Shown here: piece by piece, positions 47,027 to 55,638 of the stretch
How positions within the stretch are numbered: position 1 is the stretch's first letter
Layout of the letters: each line of letters begins with the position of its first letter
From: Hydrotalea flava
GTDB taxonomy: Bacteria; Bacteroidota; Bacteroidia; Chitinophagales; Chitinophagaceae
Direction of reading: 5' to 3'
DNA length: 64,000 nt
Assembly (NCBI RefSeq): GCF_001623405.1
Contig: NZ_LUHG01000106.1
Location: forward strand, 1 to 64,000
Program-made: the position numbers and the translations under genes
The notes under the pieces: generated by a model
What the model was told of the DNA's origin: nothing
Databases searched by the model: none
The model's input: the letters and a program-made list of their open reading frames with translations, nothing else

Positions 47027-47744
47027 CTATCTATTTTTTGCATGAAAATTAAACATACAGCCTGTAGAAATTACACTGGTTTGATTATACTGCATAATCT
47101 GGCAAACAGAATAACTTTTTTGTTGTGAAATGATAGATAAGTAAAATATTGTATTGACAAAAATAATGTCTGTTATTAAGTAGATACCTTGATGTTATAC
47201 CCACTAATGGTACCACCTCAAATCGATTATCATTTAAATGAGAAAAAGTGTATTTTTTATAATAATCAGAAAAACGTAAATAATTTGTCACTAAACCTGT
47301 AGCATCTATGGTATAGTAACTATCAAACAAATTAGATATTACTCCCTTTATGCTTCCAAAAACCCAATAAGAAACAAAGAATCCGGCATCGGCCGATAAT
47401 GCCCATTTAGTTTTTTGTAGTAACTTGTATTCAATAATAACCGGCAATTGTAAATATGTATTTCTGTAATTTGCAAAAATACCTTCGTAAATCCCTTTGC
47501 GAACAAATGAATAATTTTTTTGCAATACATCTAATTCAGTTAGTAATTGAATTTTATTTTTATATGCATAGTTAAATATTAACCCTGTACTAAAACTATT
47601 GCCATTCTTATTTTCAATAAACAAACGATTAGAAATATTGGTTTGTAAATGATTGTTAGAATAACCCGCAGATATCCCTATACCATGTTGTGTATTGACA
47701 CATGTTAACATAAAAACGGAAAGCAAAATAAATGTTTGCCTCAT
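47027..47744 (-). pseudogene. Outer-membrane barrel protein, module copy 1, frame-shifted
   Basis: The first 190 or so residues run in one frame from ATG 47744 and match the paralogue at 43758 (GISAGYSNNHLQTNI; NADAGFF-type strand ALSADAGFFVSYWVFG). Near a five-A run at 47159-47163 the frame changes: the present frame stops at 47085, while the alternate frame continues with SQQKSYSVCQIMQYNQTSVI, matching SQQKKYSINQIMQYDQTIVI of the paralogue, to a stop at 47027-47029. Removing one A restores the full barrel. It may be a real mutation, a slippage site or a sequence error. Confidence 0.8.
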
Positions 47745-47765
47745 TCTCTTATATTTTAATGACTA

Positions 47766-48248
47766 TTAAAGGAGTATTTCTTTACTGTTAACCGCCAGTT
47801 CAATATTACAAACCACTTTAGTGTGTGGTGCTTGTGTTCTTTTAAGTAGTAAATAAAACCAATAACCAAACTTTTTATTTCCTTTTTTGGTTATTCTTTT
47901 TACCACTAACCTATCTCCGTAATGTAATAGCTCTTTTAATATATCATTCTGCCTGTCAAATTCAGGATTTACCCTATTCAAATAAGTGGTTTTCATTTCT
48001 GCATCATGAAATAGCAATAAGTAGGCATTTAGTTGTGTTTTAAATCTAATCTGCTGATAAATGCCATTTATACCTGAACCACTGCCAACTTGTAAGGTTA
48101 AGCCCTCATAAATTTTATAACCGGTATTGGTGATTAACGTATCATTTTCTAGACGATAACTGGTACTGGGGTATATGGTTTCACTTCTTGTTTGTGAAAA
48201 ACAAAAAAAAGGACATAAAAATAGCGTAATCAAACAAATACGAAACAT
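47766..48248 (-). CDS. Secreted module protein, copy 1
   Basis: This is a 160-residue exported protein from ATG 48248; the longer frame from 48323 would run into the upstream gene and bury the signal peptide (ITLFLCPFFCFSQ). It is a paralogue of the protein at 44473, with matching GDRLVVKRITKKGNKKFGYW and ending NSKEILL. Predicted to be mainly beta-strand. Function is unknown. Confidence 0.7.
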   Translation of the reverse strand: MFRICLITLFLCPFFCFSQTRSETIYPSTSYRLENDTLITNTGYKIYEGLTLQVGSGSGINGIYQQIRFKTQLNAYLLLFHDAEMKTTYLNRVNPEFDRQNDILKELLHYGDRLVVKRITKKGNKKFGYWFYLLLKRTQAPHTKVVCNIELAVNSKEILL

Positions 48249-48294
48249 TGAAGTTGTTTTAAGCCCGAACCCTATATTCCGGTTATGCGGAAAA

Positions 48295-48624
48295 TTAAAA
48301 ATATAAAAACCAATTGTTGCCATTGCTTAACACCACATTAAAGTATTTCTTCAATAAGCTTAAGTTGTAGGTAGCATAAACAGCCTGATAGGCCACCATA
48401 ATGTAACCATCATTTGATATATTAACGAGTCTCCCTTCCGATTGCGCAGATGTTCCATCTACATTGTATACATATACAATATCTCCCTTAGCCATTACTT
48501 TTTGAAGCTTAGCTGCTGTAATTTGCCCTTGAGTTGGTGCTGCAATTTCCTTTTTGCAAGAAGATATACTTAATCCAGACAGCAATAACAGGAAAACTAC
48601 AATTTTAATTGAAAAAGCGCTCAT
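48295..48624 (-). CDS. Small lipoprotein, module copy 1
   Basis: This is a 109-residue lipoprotein (LLLLSGLSISSC, then KKE). The mature part holds a short helix (ITAAKLQKVMA) then beta-strands (GRLVNISNDGYIMVAYQ). It begins 10 bp after the large lipoprotein gene, so the two are tightly linked. It is a weak paralogue of the protein at 45011. Confidence 0.65.
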   Translation of the reverse strand: MSAFSIKIVVFLLLLSGLSISSCKKEIAAPTQGQITAAKLQKVMAKGDIVYVYNVDGTSAQSEGRLVNISNDGYIMVAYQAVYATYNLSLLKKYFNVVLSNGNNWFLYF

Positions 48625-48634
48625 ATTGATACAT

Positions 48635-50278
48635 TTAATTGTTTACCATATTGGCTAAAAAAGTTTTTATGATTGTTGATTTTGGAGTAATCCCATTGTT
48701 GGGTACAACGTCAAATGTGATTCGAACAGCAGCATAATTATTACGAGGCTGCACTCTAGGTACTGTATACGTTGTACCAACGGATGTTCCAGTAATAACT
48801 GTATGAGTTCCAATGATGCCGAGATTTCCACCAATGACGGGATTTGCAGACAAATCTGGGTCAATTAATACTACTTCAGTTTTTAAATTTTTAATTGTAG
48901 CACCAGTTGATGAAGAATTTATAACTGACGGATTCCATAAATAATTAATTGAAGATGCATTAACTGTGTATAAATTATCATATTGATAATAGATGCCACC
49001 ATTTTGATTTACTTTAATTGAATTAGTATGTATATTGACAATGGGCTTGGAAGATAAATTAAAAATACCTAAACTATTTGTATACAATGGAATATAACCT
49101 TGTGCAGTAATTGGATCTATGATTGTCCCAGGTACATATACAGAAGCGGGACTTGCGGGAAAAAAACCTTTACTTGTACTAGTACCATCCAATTGTAGCT
49201 TTGCATTGAGCGTTAAACTTATTGTTTGAGCATTGCTGTTTCCGCCTATTATTGCACTTAATAATCCTGCAACTGCTCCTGGAATATTGCCAGTTGCAGC
49301 AGAAAATGCACCATTTAGTCCCTTCTGAAGTGCTGTGAAAGTTTCATTTGACAAACCTAATTTATTGTTAACTGTGGTAGGTGTGTATCCCTGTATTGTC
49401 CCATCTGGATTTACTATTGGGATTACTGCAGAAAAATTACCGCTGGCATTATTTACAGCAGAACTACCTGCCAAAGAAAGACCTGCTGTTGTGACTACGT
49501 CTAATCCTTTTAAAAGAGATGAACTAATATTAGACGTAGAAGATCCAACAGTACCATTCACACTACCTATCAATGGCCCTCCCAATGATATTTTGGAAAT
49601 ACTATTATAATTGGTGTACCAACTCAATTGAATATTGTTATAATTTGTGTTCGCTAAATTGGGGTCATAGGCCATTTCATATTGTAGCATGTACCACTTT
49701 CTGGTTCCTAAGGGAGCTGAGCCATCTGGTGGGCCTGGTTCTATTTGTGAATATGATAATTGATTTTGAGAAACATCAACAATATCATTACCCAAAAAAT
49801 TTAATATACTTGTAGTTCCAGATGTTGATGCTGTAAGCCCATCAACTAAATAATCTGAATTAGCAGAAACTTGGGAAGTTACAAAAAAATAAATACGCAT
49901 TAATCCTCGATATCTATTATACAAAATAAAGTAAGGATCCTCTAACGGCCCGGGGGAATTTGGGTCAAAACTATTATACACTAAAACCCAACCATCAGTA
50001 GCCTTGTAATCATTTGCTACATCAATACCATAAACAGAAGTTATGCTTCCCTGCCCAATCCATGGTGGATTTATTAAAGATTGACCTGCAACAGTGGGAG
50101 TAGGCATCCAATCAACTGTTTCCCAATTAAAGTTAAAAGGTTGTATCCCGTCCTTTCCTTGTACTGCTATTGAAGCATTAAAGTGTTTTTTACAACTTGT
50201 AAACATGAGCGAACTCAACATTAAAATAAAAATAAACCATTTTGAATAAATAGATTCAAAATTACGTATTTTTTTCAT
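48635..50278 (-). CDS. Large module lipoprotein, copy 1
   Basis: This is a 547-residue lipoprotein from ATG 50278 (an in-frame TTG at 50284 is less likely); lipobox cysteine at 29 in LMFTSCKK. It is a paralogue of the protein at 45367, sharing GIQPFNFNWETVDWMPTPT, YRGLMRIYFFVTSQ, YEMAYDPN and the C-terminal STIIKTFLANMVNN. A glycine/alanine-rich hydrophobic stretch lies at about 308-346 (NGAFSAATGNIPGAVAGLLS). It is the first gene of operon C, behind the CGTAG promoter and a leader of about 190 nt. No family is recognised. Confidence 0.7.
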   Translation of the reverse strand: MKKIRNFESIYSKWFIFILMLSSLMFTSCKKHFNASIAVQGKDGIQPFNFNWETVDWMPTPTVAGQSLINPPWIGQGSITSVYGIDVANDYKATDGWVLVYNSFDPNSPGPLEDPYFILYNRYRGLMRIYFFVTSQVSANSDYLVDGLTASTSGTTSILNFLGNDIVDVSQNQLSYSQIEPGPPDGSAPLGTRKWYMLQYEMAYDPNLANTNYNNIQLSWYTNYNSISKISLGGPLIGSVNGTVGSSTSNISSSLLKGLDVVTTAGLSLAGSSAVNNASGNFSAVIPIVNPDGTIQGYTPTTVNNKLGLSNETFTALQKGLNGAFSAATGNIPGAVAGLLSAIIGGNSNAQTISLTLNAKLQLDGTSTSKGFFPASPASVYVPGTIIDPITAQGYIPLYTNSLGIFNLSSKPIVNIHTNSIKVNQNGGIYYQYDNLYTVNASSINYLWNPSVINSSSTGATIKNLKTEVVLIDPDLSANPVIGGNLGIIGTHTVITGTSVGTTYTVPRVQPRNNYAAVRITFDVVPNNGITPKSTIIKTFLANMVNN

Positions 50279-50472
50279 AAGCAAATAATTTTATGTATGA
50301 TGTTAAAAAAAATAAATAATTACCCCCTCGTGCCTAACGTTCATGGGGGTCGGATGTTCAGCGGATTTTTTACTTGCTTTGCTGCAAGGGGTAATACCTG
50401 TTTATTGCATGGCCTTTGTAACAAACAGTATTTCCTGTTTTTTACCGGTAAATGGTATGATGGGTGTACATC

Positions 50473-50529
50473 CAATCATATAAGGTAAAAATAATCACTC
50501 AAAACCACAAAAACGTACGTAGTTCTACG
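50473..50529 (-). promoter_or_regulatory. Operon C promoter with CGTAG operator
   Basis: On the minus strand: operator at 50518-50529 (CGTAGTTCTACG), 13-bp gap, -33 TTTTG at 50500-50504, 19-bp spacer, -7 TATGATTG at 50473-50480. It is identical to the operon B promoter. The same operator also lies upstream of the regulator promoter on the plus strand, so one site could serve both directions. Confidence 0.7.
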
Positions 50530-50553
50530 CTATTTTTTAAAACTTAAACAAAA

Positions 50554-50585
50554 TTTGTATATGATAGCTAAATAGTATAATATTG
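50554..50585 (+). promoter_or_regulatory. Response regulator promoter
   Basis: TTTG at 50554-50557, a 20-bp spacer and TAATATTG at 50578-50585 match the Bacteroidota -33/-7 consensus with one mismatch. The predicted start site is about 15 nt before the ATG at 50607. The operator at 50518-50529 sits about 25 bp upstream of the -33 box, so autoregulation is possible. Confidence 0.6.
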
Positions 50586-50606
50586 CTATATAAAATGTAT
50601 CCATGC

Positions 50607-51290
50607 ATGGCAAGTACGATAAAAATAGCCATCATTGATGATCGTTTATGCGATTTGGAACTCATTACCCATGCTGTGCAACGTATCAATGGTTGTTCCA
50701 TTATCCTTAAGCATACCCGGCCCATGCAATTTTTTGAGCATTTAATGGAAAGTACCCAAATACCGGATGTGCTGATTACCGATTGCCAAATGCCCGAAAT
50801 AGATGGCATGGCACTTACCCGTTTGGTGCATTTGTTTCTTCCACAAGTAAAAACAATGGTTGTTTCCGGTTTATTGTCAGAATTGGATGTAGCAGAATTA
50901 TTAGATATTGGTGCCAGTGCCATTGTAGCAAAAGGTTCATTGCAAATAGCAAAGAACAATACCTTACAAATGGCTATTGCTGCAGTTACACACAATAAAA
51001 TTTTTATTGACCCTATTTGGGAAGAAACACTTGTACAAAATACATTTAACCAGTTACAGAAAAAAAAAGAACACCGGCAAACACCCGATTTCTCTGAACA
51101 TGAACAAAAAATCATACAATTACTGGCTACCCATCATCAATATAAAACCATTGCCCAACTCATGCACTTATCGCACCGTACTGTTGAAACACATGTAAAA
51201 AAAATAGCAGAAAAAGCCGGCACCCATAATAAGGCACAAATCATTGCCTATGGTATTAAAAATTTTTTTATCCGTGTATTCCGTGGCTAA
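50607..51290 (+). CDS. LuxR/NarL-type response regulator
   Basis: This is a 227-residue regulator from ATG 50607. The receiver domain has the acidic pair in IAIIDD, phospho-acceptor Asp59 (LITDCQMPEIDG), the MVVSG switch residue and lysine in IVAKGS. The LuxR-type helix-turn-helix is at about 160-215 (YKTIAQLMHLSHRTVETHVK). No histidine kinase is nearby, so it is an orphan here. It is divergent from operon C and is the best candidate to bind the CGTAG-TT-CTACG operators found at four promoters in this window. Its first 70 codons are duplicated at 42342. Confidence 0.92.
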   Translation: MASTIKIAIIDDRLCDLELITHAVQRINGCSIILKHTRPMQFFEHLMESTQIPDVLITDCQMPEIDGMALTRLVHLFLPQVKTMVVSGLLSELDVAELLDIGASAIVAKGSLQIAKNNTLQMAIAAVTHNKIFIDPIWEETLVQNTFNQLQKKKEHRQTPDFSEHEQKIIQLLATHHQYKTIAQLMHLSHRTVETHVKKIAEKAGTHNKAQIIAYGIKNFFIRVFRG

Positions 51291-51479
51291 ATTTCTTGTT
51301 GCGCTACCTCAGTTCTTCCTACACTTTTTCCAAAAAATATTGGCTGTATTCTCTACTTATTCGCAATTTCTTCAATCAATTTTAGAACAACGGCATAAGC
51401 AACACATGCAAATGCCGCTACTTCCAATTTTTTCCCTTTATTTTACAGCATTTTAGTACCCTAAATGCACCTATTATAT

Positions 51480-52133
51480 ATGATTGTTAATTTAAGTGAT
51501 GCACATAGTTTGGTGAGTAACTGGACGGCAGAAATCAGGAACATCCACATTCAAACCGACAGAATGCGCTTTCGCCGCAACTTAGAGCGAATAGGTGAAG
51601 TTGCAGCATATGAAATTAGTAAACAATTGCCCTGGCACGAAGTGGAAACACCTACTCCATTGGGTATTCACTATAGTAAAGTTTTAATAGAGCAGCCGGT
51701 ATTAGCCACCATTTTACGGGCAGGTTTACCCATGCACCAGGGTATGCTGAATTATTTTGACAAAGCTGATAATGCGTTTATTTCTGCCTACCGCAAACAC
51801 CACCACGATGGCAGTTTTGAAATTTGTTTGGAATACATGAGTTGCCCTTCGTTGGATAATAAAACCGTTATCATCAGCGATCCCATGTTGGCAACCGGAG
51901 CCTCATTGGTTAAAACCATTCAGTTCATACAACAGGAATACAAACCCGCCGCCATTCATATTGTGGCTGCTATTGCCTGTACCGTAGGCATTGAATTTGT
52001 GCGAAGAGAATGTGGCGCTAATATTCAATTATGGTGTGGGGATATTGATGATGAGTTAACCGCTAAAGGCTATATTGTTCCGGGTTTGGGCGATGCAGGC
52101 GATTTGGCTTATGGTGCCAAAGACCAATCTTGA
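51480..52133 (+). CDS. upp: Uracil phosphoribosyltransferase
   Basis: This is a 217-residue protein from ATG 51480. The PRPP-binding loop is ISDPMLATGASLVK, and the C-terminal uracil-binding region is PGLGDAGDLAYG. ATILRAGLPMHQG also fits the family. It makes UMP from uracil and PRPP in pyrimidine salvage. It is monocistronic, with a 190-bp spacer after the response regulator. Confidence 0.93.
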   Translation: MIVNLSDAHSLVSNWTAEIRNIHIQTDRMRFRRNLERIGEVAAYEISKQLPWHEVETPTPLGIHYSKVLIEQPVLATILRAGLPMHQGMLNYFDKADNAFISAYRKHHHDGSFEICLEYMSCPSLDNKTVIISDPMLATGASLVKTIQFIQQEYKPAAIHIVAAIACTVGIEFVRRECGANIQLWCGDIDDELTAKGYIVPGLGDAGDLAYGAKDQS

Positions 52134-52298
52134 TTTTTTTTACTTTTTTTTGTTAAATAGCTCAACAAATGAAAAAGATAAACAGCATTTCCTGTATTTT
52201 GTATATCTGTTTTCGTAAATCTAAATTTGAAAGGATGGGTTCTGCTTTGCTTCAATGAATGGCTTAGCTGCTTTCTGTTCTTCTTTGCACCGGTGCTC

Positions 52299-53303
52299 AT
52301 GAAAAAAATGGTACTATTTTCCCTACTACTTTCTATTTGCCAACATTTGTGGGCACAAGACCCGCATTTCTCTCAATTTTTTTCATCGCCTTTAACCCTT
52401 AGCCCAGCTTTTACCGGTAAATTTGATGGCAATATTCGGGTGGCCGGTAATTACCGCAACCAATGGCCCACCATTAACAATGCCTTTACCACCGGTACTG
52501 CTTCAGTTGATTTTCATATTATGCAAAATAAAATTGCCAGTAATGATGTATGGGGACTAGGTTTTATGGCCTATAACGATAACAGTGCCAATGGCGCCGT
52601 CAAATTTAATTATGCTACCGTTTCAACCGCCTACCATAAAGGCCTAGATGAAGATGGCAATAACACCATTGGTTTAGGTGTGCAATTAACATATGCTAAT
52701 ATGATAATTAACACTGCCGGACTTACATTTGAAGACCAGTTAACCAGCAATGGATTTACCGGTGTTACCAGCGAAGTGTTTAATGGCGCTACTTTAAAAT
52801 CGAATTACATGGATGTGAATGCCGGTATTTTATACAACGGAAGTACCACCGATAAAAATAATTTTTATTTTGGCGTTAGCCTGTATCATATTACCCGCCC
52901 TCAGCAATCTTTTACGGGGGCTACCTATACGCTCAATCCGCGTGCCACCCTACATGCGGGTACTTATTTTCCTATTAGTGATAATACTACTTTACACCTC
53001 AGTGCTTTGCAAAGTTTTCAGGGCGGCGCCTCTGAAACAGTGATAGGTGGTGCTTTTCAGTTTACCCCCACATTAAATTTAGAGCAGGATGTTAGTGTAT
53101 ATGTAGGCACCTGGATGCGGCTAAGAGATGCGTTTATTCCCTATGTTGGGTTAGAATATGGCAACTTTAGGTTGGGGGCATCCTATGATGTAAATACTTC
53201 CGCTTTAAAAACAGCATCACAGGGTGTGGGCGGCATTGAAATATCACTCATTTATATACAGAAGAAAAGTGATGCCAAACCTATTAACTGCCCCAAATTT
53301 TAA
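52299..53303 (+). CDS. PorP/SprF-family type IX secretion membrane protein
   Basis: This is a 334-residue protein from ATG 52299 (signal peptide VLFSLLLSICQHLWAQ). The mature start DPHFSQFFSSPLTLSPAFTG is the family signature, and the rest is an outer-membrane barrel (GFMAYNDNSANGAVKFNYAT). PorP/SprF proteins help export and surface attachment of type IX substrates, often next to a large surface protein gene; no such gene is beside it here. Confidence 0.9.
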   Translation: MKKMVLFSLLLSICQHLWAQDPHFSQFFSSPLTLSPAFTGKFDGNIRVAGNYRNQWPTINNAFTTGTASVDFHIMQNKIASNDVWGLGFMAYNDNSANGAVKFNYATVSTAYHKGLDEDGNNTIGLGVQLTYANMIINTAGLTFEDQLTSNGFTGVTSEVFNGATLKSNYMDVNAGILYNGSTTDKNNFYFGVSLYHITRPQQSFTGATYTLNPRATLHAGTYFPISDNTTLHLSALQSFQGGASETVIGGAFQFTPTLNLEQDVSVYVGTWMRLRDAFIPYVGLEYGNFRLGASYDVNTSALKTASQGVGGIEISLIYIQKKSDAKPINCPKF

Positions 53304-53331
53304 AAAATATTTTCCAAACAGAAGCGCCGCT

Positions 53332-53943
53332 TCAATCAAGCTCTTTTTTCCCACTTACATAAGGATTTCCCTTTATCAAAAAACGATAGGGTAATAAAGC
53401 ATCCTGACCGGCATAGTCAACGCCTATCCGTTTAGTCGCTATCCAATCTAATTCATTCAACACAAATCCATCTTCAGCAATATACAATTGTTTATCGTTT
53501 AATAAACATCCATTATGTAAACGGTGAATGCCCAATGCTTTACTAACATTACCCGGCCCACGGCCAATGGAATAATCGGCCATTGATTTGCCCATCCGTT
53601 GCAACATAGTATTGATACCGGTTACCGGTTCAATGGAGCGGATTAAAACAGCGTGTGGTATATTTTTCGGACCGGTAACCACGTTAAACAGGTGATGGAT
53701 ACCATAACACAAATACACATAAGCACATCCGCCCGCTGCATACATGGTTTGGGTACGTTGGGTGTACCTGCCTCCATAAGCATGCGAAGCTTTATCAGTA
53801 GTGCCGTAATAGGCTTCTGTTTCAACAATACGACCAATGGTTAATTGTTGCTCAAATTGGGTAACCAATAACTTTCCCAATAAATCTTTAGCAATTTGTA
53901 ACACATCGTTTCTTTGGTAAAAATGAAGGGATAATTTCTGCAT
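53332..53943 (-). CDS. 3-methyladenine DNA glycosylase (AAG family)
   Basis: This is a 203-residue protein from ATG 53943. It has the AAG/MPG motifs IVETEAYYGTTDKASHAYGG (catalytic Glu region), MYAAGGCAYVYLCYGIHHLF and RGPGNVSKALGI. It removes alkylated purines in base-excision repair. It is convergent with the PorP/SprF gene; a small 5-bp hairpin at 53321-53333 may end both, weakly supported. Confidence 0.93.
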   Translation of the reverse strand: MQKLSLHFYQRNDVLQIAKDLLGKLLVTQFEQQLTIGRIVETEAYYGTTDKASHAYGGRYTQRTQTMYAAGGCAYVYLCYGIHHLFNVVTGPKNIPHAVLIRSIEPVTGINTMLQRMGKSMADYSIGRGPGNVSKALGIHRLHNGCLLNDKQLYIAEDGFVLNELDWIATKRIGVDYAGQDALLPYRFLIKGNPYVSGKKELD

Positions 53944-54080
53944 GGTAACCTGGTTCAACACTGCAAATTACTATAAATTGAGGGGTACAAATTGTATGAT
54001 CGCTTTACTGAAAACAACGTTTCAAAAAGCAAATCACCCATAAATAAAAGGAAACGATTATTTTCGTAACAAAAAGCCAT

Positions 54081-54899
54081 TTGCTCAAAGAAATTATTAT
54101 AGCGGTTCAGGCCTATTTTAAAGCCCACCAATTCATTCAACAACACCGGTTGTGGAAATGGATTATTATTCCGGGCATTTTATATGCGCTGCTGTTTATT
54201 GCCAGCATGGGCTTTTTTTTACACTCCACCAGCGGTGTAATTGAATGGTTGAGCTTAAAAACCGGATTAAAAACCTGGTTAGATAAAATGCAGAGTACCT
54301 GGCTGGGGTTTTTATTTACTTTATCGAGCCTGGGTTTACTGCTCATTCAAATGTTGTTTTACTTTTCGTTCTTTAAATATTTTTACTTAATTGTAGGCTC
54401 ACCGGTATTTGCTTATTTAAGCGAAAAAACAGAAGCCATCATCAATGGGCAGGATTATCCCTTTAGCTTACGCCAATTGGGTACCGATATGTGGCGGGGT
54501 ATTCGCTTAGCCATTCGCAATGCATTATGGCAAACTGTTTATTTAATTGCATTGCTGATACTTAGTATTATTCCATTATTTGGTTTAATTACGCCCATTA
54601 TTGCGCTTTTTGTAGAAGGTTATTACTATGGTTTTTCAATGCTGGATTATAGTATGGGGCGGCACAACAAAACCATGGGCGAAAGCACTTATTATATTGG
54701 TACACATAAGGGGTTGGCCATTGGTAATGGACTGGTATTTTACATCATGCACCTGTTGCCTTTTGTTGGCTGGGTATTGGCCCCTGCTTATGCAGTAGTG
54801 GCAGCAACATTAGCGTTATATCCACTGCATCAAACAGAAGCACCTACTATACCTCTTCCGGGCAAACCACTTTCTAAAAAAAATCATTCCACATCATAG
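54081..54899 (+). CDS. EI24/CysZ-like membrane protein
   Basis: This is a 272-residue protein with a TTG start. Four or more long hydrophobic segments are seen (IIIPGILYALLFIASMGFFL; LLLIQMLFYFSFFKYF; VYLIALLILSIIPLFGLI; GNGLVFYIMHLLPFVGWVLA) with the internal FVEGYYYGFSMLDYSM of the EI24/CysZ family. CysZ imports sulfate, but in Bacteroidota the role is unproven. Confidence 0.8.
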   Translation: MLKEIIIAVQAYFKAHQFIQQHRLWKWIIIPGILYALLFIASMGFFLHSTSGVIEWLSLKTGLKTWLDKMQSTWLGFLFTLSSLGLLLIQMLFYFSFFKYFYLIVGSPVFAYLSEKTEAIINGQDYPFSLRQLGTDMWRGIRLAIRNALWQTVYLIALLILSIIPLFGLITPIIALFVEGYYYGFSMLDYSMGRHNKTMGESTYYIGTHKGLAIGNGLVFYIMHLLPFVGWVLAPAYAVVAATLALYPLHQTEAPTIPLPGKPLSKKNHSTS

Positions 54900-54922
54900 C
54901 TTTATAAGCAATAATTTTTTAC

Positions 54923-55627
54923 ATGAAACCAGGAACAGTTTTTTTAATTCCGGCTCCTTTATACGATGATGCTCTGAATGCATTACCCGCCCATATTTTA
55001 CCGGCTATTCAGCAATGCCATGCCTTTTTTGTAGAAAACGAAAAAACTACCCGCCGTTATTTTAAACAAATTTGGAAAGAAATGGTGATTGACGATTACG
55101 CCTGGTTTACCATACATAAAGCCGAGGAATCGGTGATTACCGCGTTTAAAAAAATATTGTTAGAAGGAAAGAATATAGGCATTGTAAGCGAAGCCGGATG
55201 CCCGGGCATAGCCGATCCCGGACAAATACTAACAGGCATAGCCCAACAAATGCAGGTAACGGTACACCCACTGGTAGGGCCAAATGCAATATTGCTGGCT
55301 TTAATGGCAAGTGGCATGAACGGACAGCGCTTTGCGTTTGAAGGCTATTTACCTATTGATACTGCTGAAAGAAAAAATAAAATTAAAACACTTGAGCAGA
55401 TATCCCGACAACAAAACAGCACACAAATTTTTATTGAAACACCTTACCGTAATCAGGCATTGCTGCTGGATATAATACAGGTTTGTAAAGAGAATACCCT
55501 GCTTTGTATTGGGGTTGATATTACCGCCCCATCAGAAAATATTTATACCAAAACTATTGGTGAGTGGAAAAAAACAACCTTACCACTGCATAAAAGGCCG
55601 GCCGTTTTTTTATTGTTAGCCAATTAA
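54923..55627 (+). CDS. RsmI-like SAM-dependent methyltransferase
   Basis: This is a 234-residue protein of the tetrapyrrole-methylase/RsmI fold: FLIPAPLYDD at the start, the SAM site VSEAGCPGIADPG, then PLVGPNAILLALMASGMNGQ and FIETPYRNQ. True RsmI 2'-O-methylates C1402 of 16S rRNA; this shorter protein with a variant N-terminus is more likely the second paralogue common in Bacteroidota. It lies 23 bp after the EI24 gene. Confidence 0.82.
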   Translation: MKPGTVFLIPAPLYDDALNALPAHILPAIQQCHAFFVENEKTTRRYFKQIWKEMVIDDYAWFTIHKAEESVITAFKKILLEGKNIGIVSEAGCPGIADPGQILTGIAQQMQVTVHPLVGPNAILLALMASGMNGQRFAFEGYLPIDTAERKNKIKTLEQISRQQNSTQIFIETPYRNQALLLDIIQVCKENTLLCIGVDITAPSENIYTKTIGEWKKTTLPLHKRPAVFLLLAN

Positions 55628-55638
55628 TACAATAAACA

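Larger units (their letters stand above)
50322..50817. repeat. Control-region and regulator repeat, copy C
   Basis: This is the copy attached to the intact regulator. It matches copy B (42057-42552) almost base for base and in the same orientation. The first 30 bases differ slightly (CCTCGTGCCTAACGTTCATG against CCCTGCCTAACGCTCATG in B). The two direct repeats enclose the duplicated module operon and S41 gene. Confidence 0.92.

Noticed and set aside
33267-50529. Operators as LytTR sites for the regulator at 10395.
   Set aside because: LytTR sites are paired direct repeats, while these are short inverted repeats; the nearby LuxR-type regulator is the simpler candidate.
42057-50817. The repeats could be ends of a mobile element.
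   Set aside because: No transposase, integrase or terminal inverted repeats are present, and the repeats contain functional promoter and regulator sequence.
53321-53333. Hairpin between the PorP/SprF and glycosylase genes as a terminator.
   Set aside because: Only a 5-bp stem with a 3-nt loop and no clear U-tract on the plus strand.
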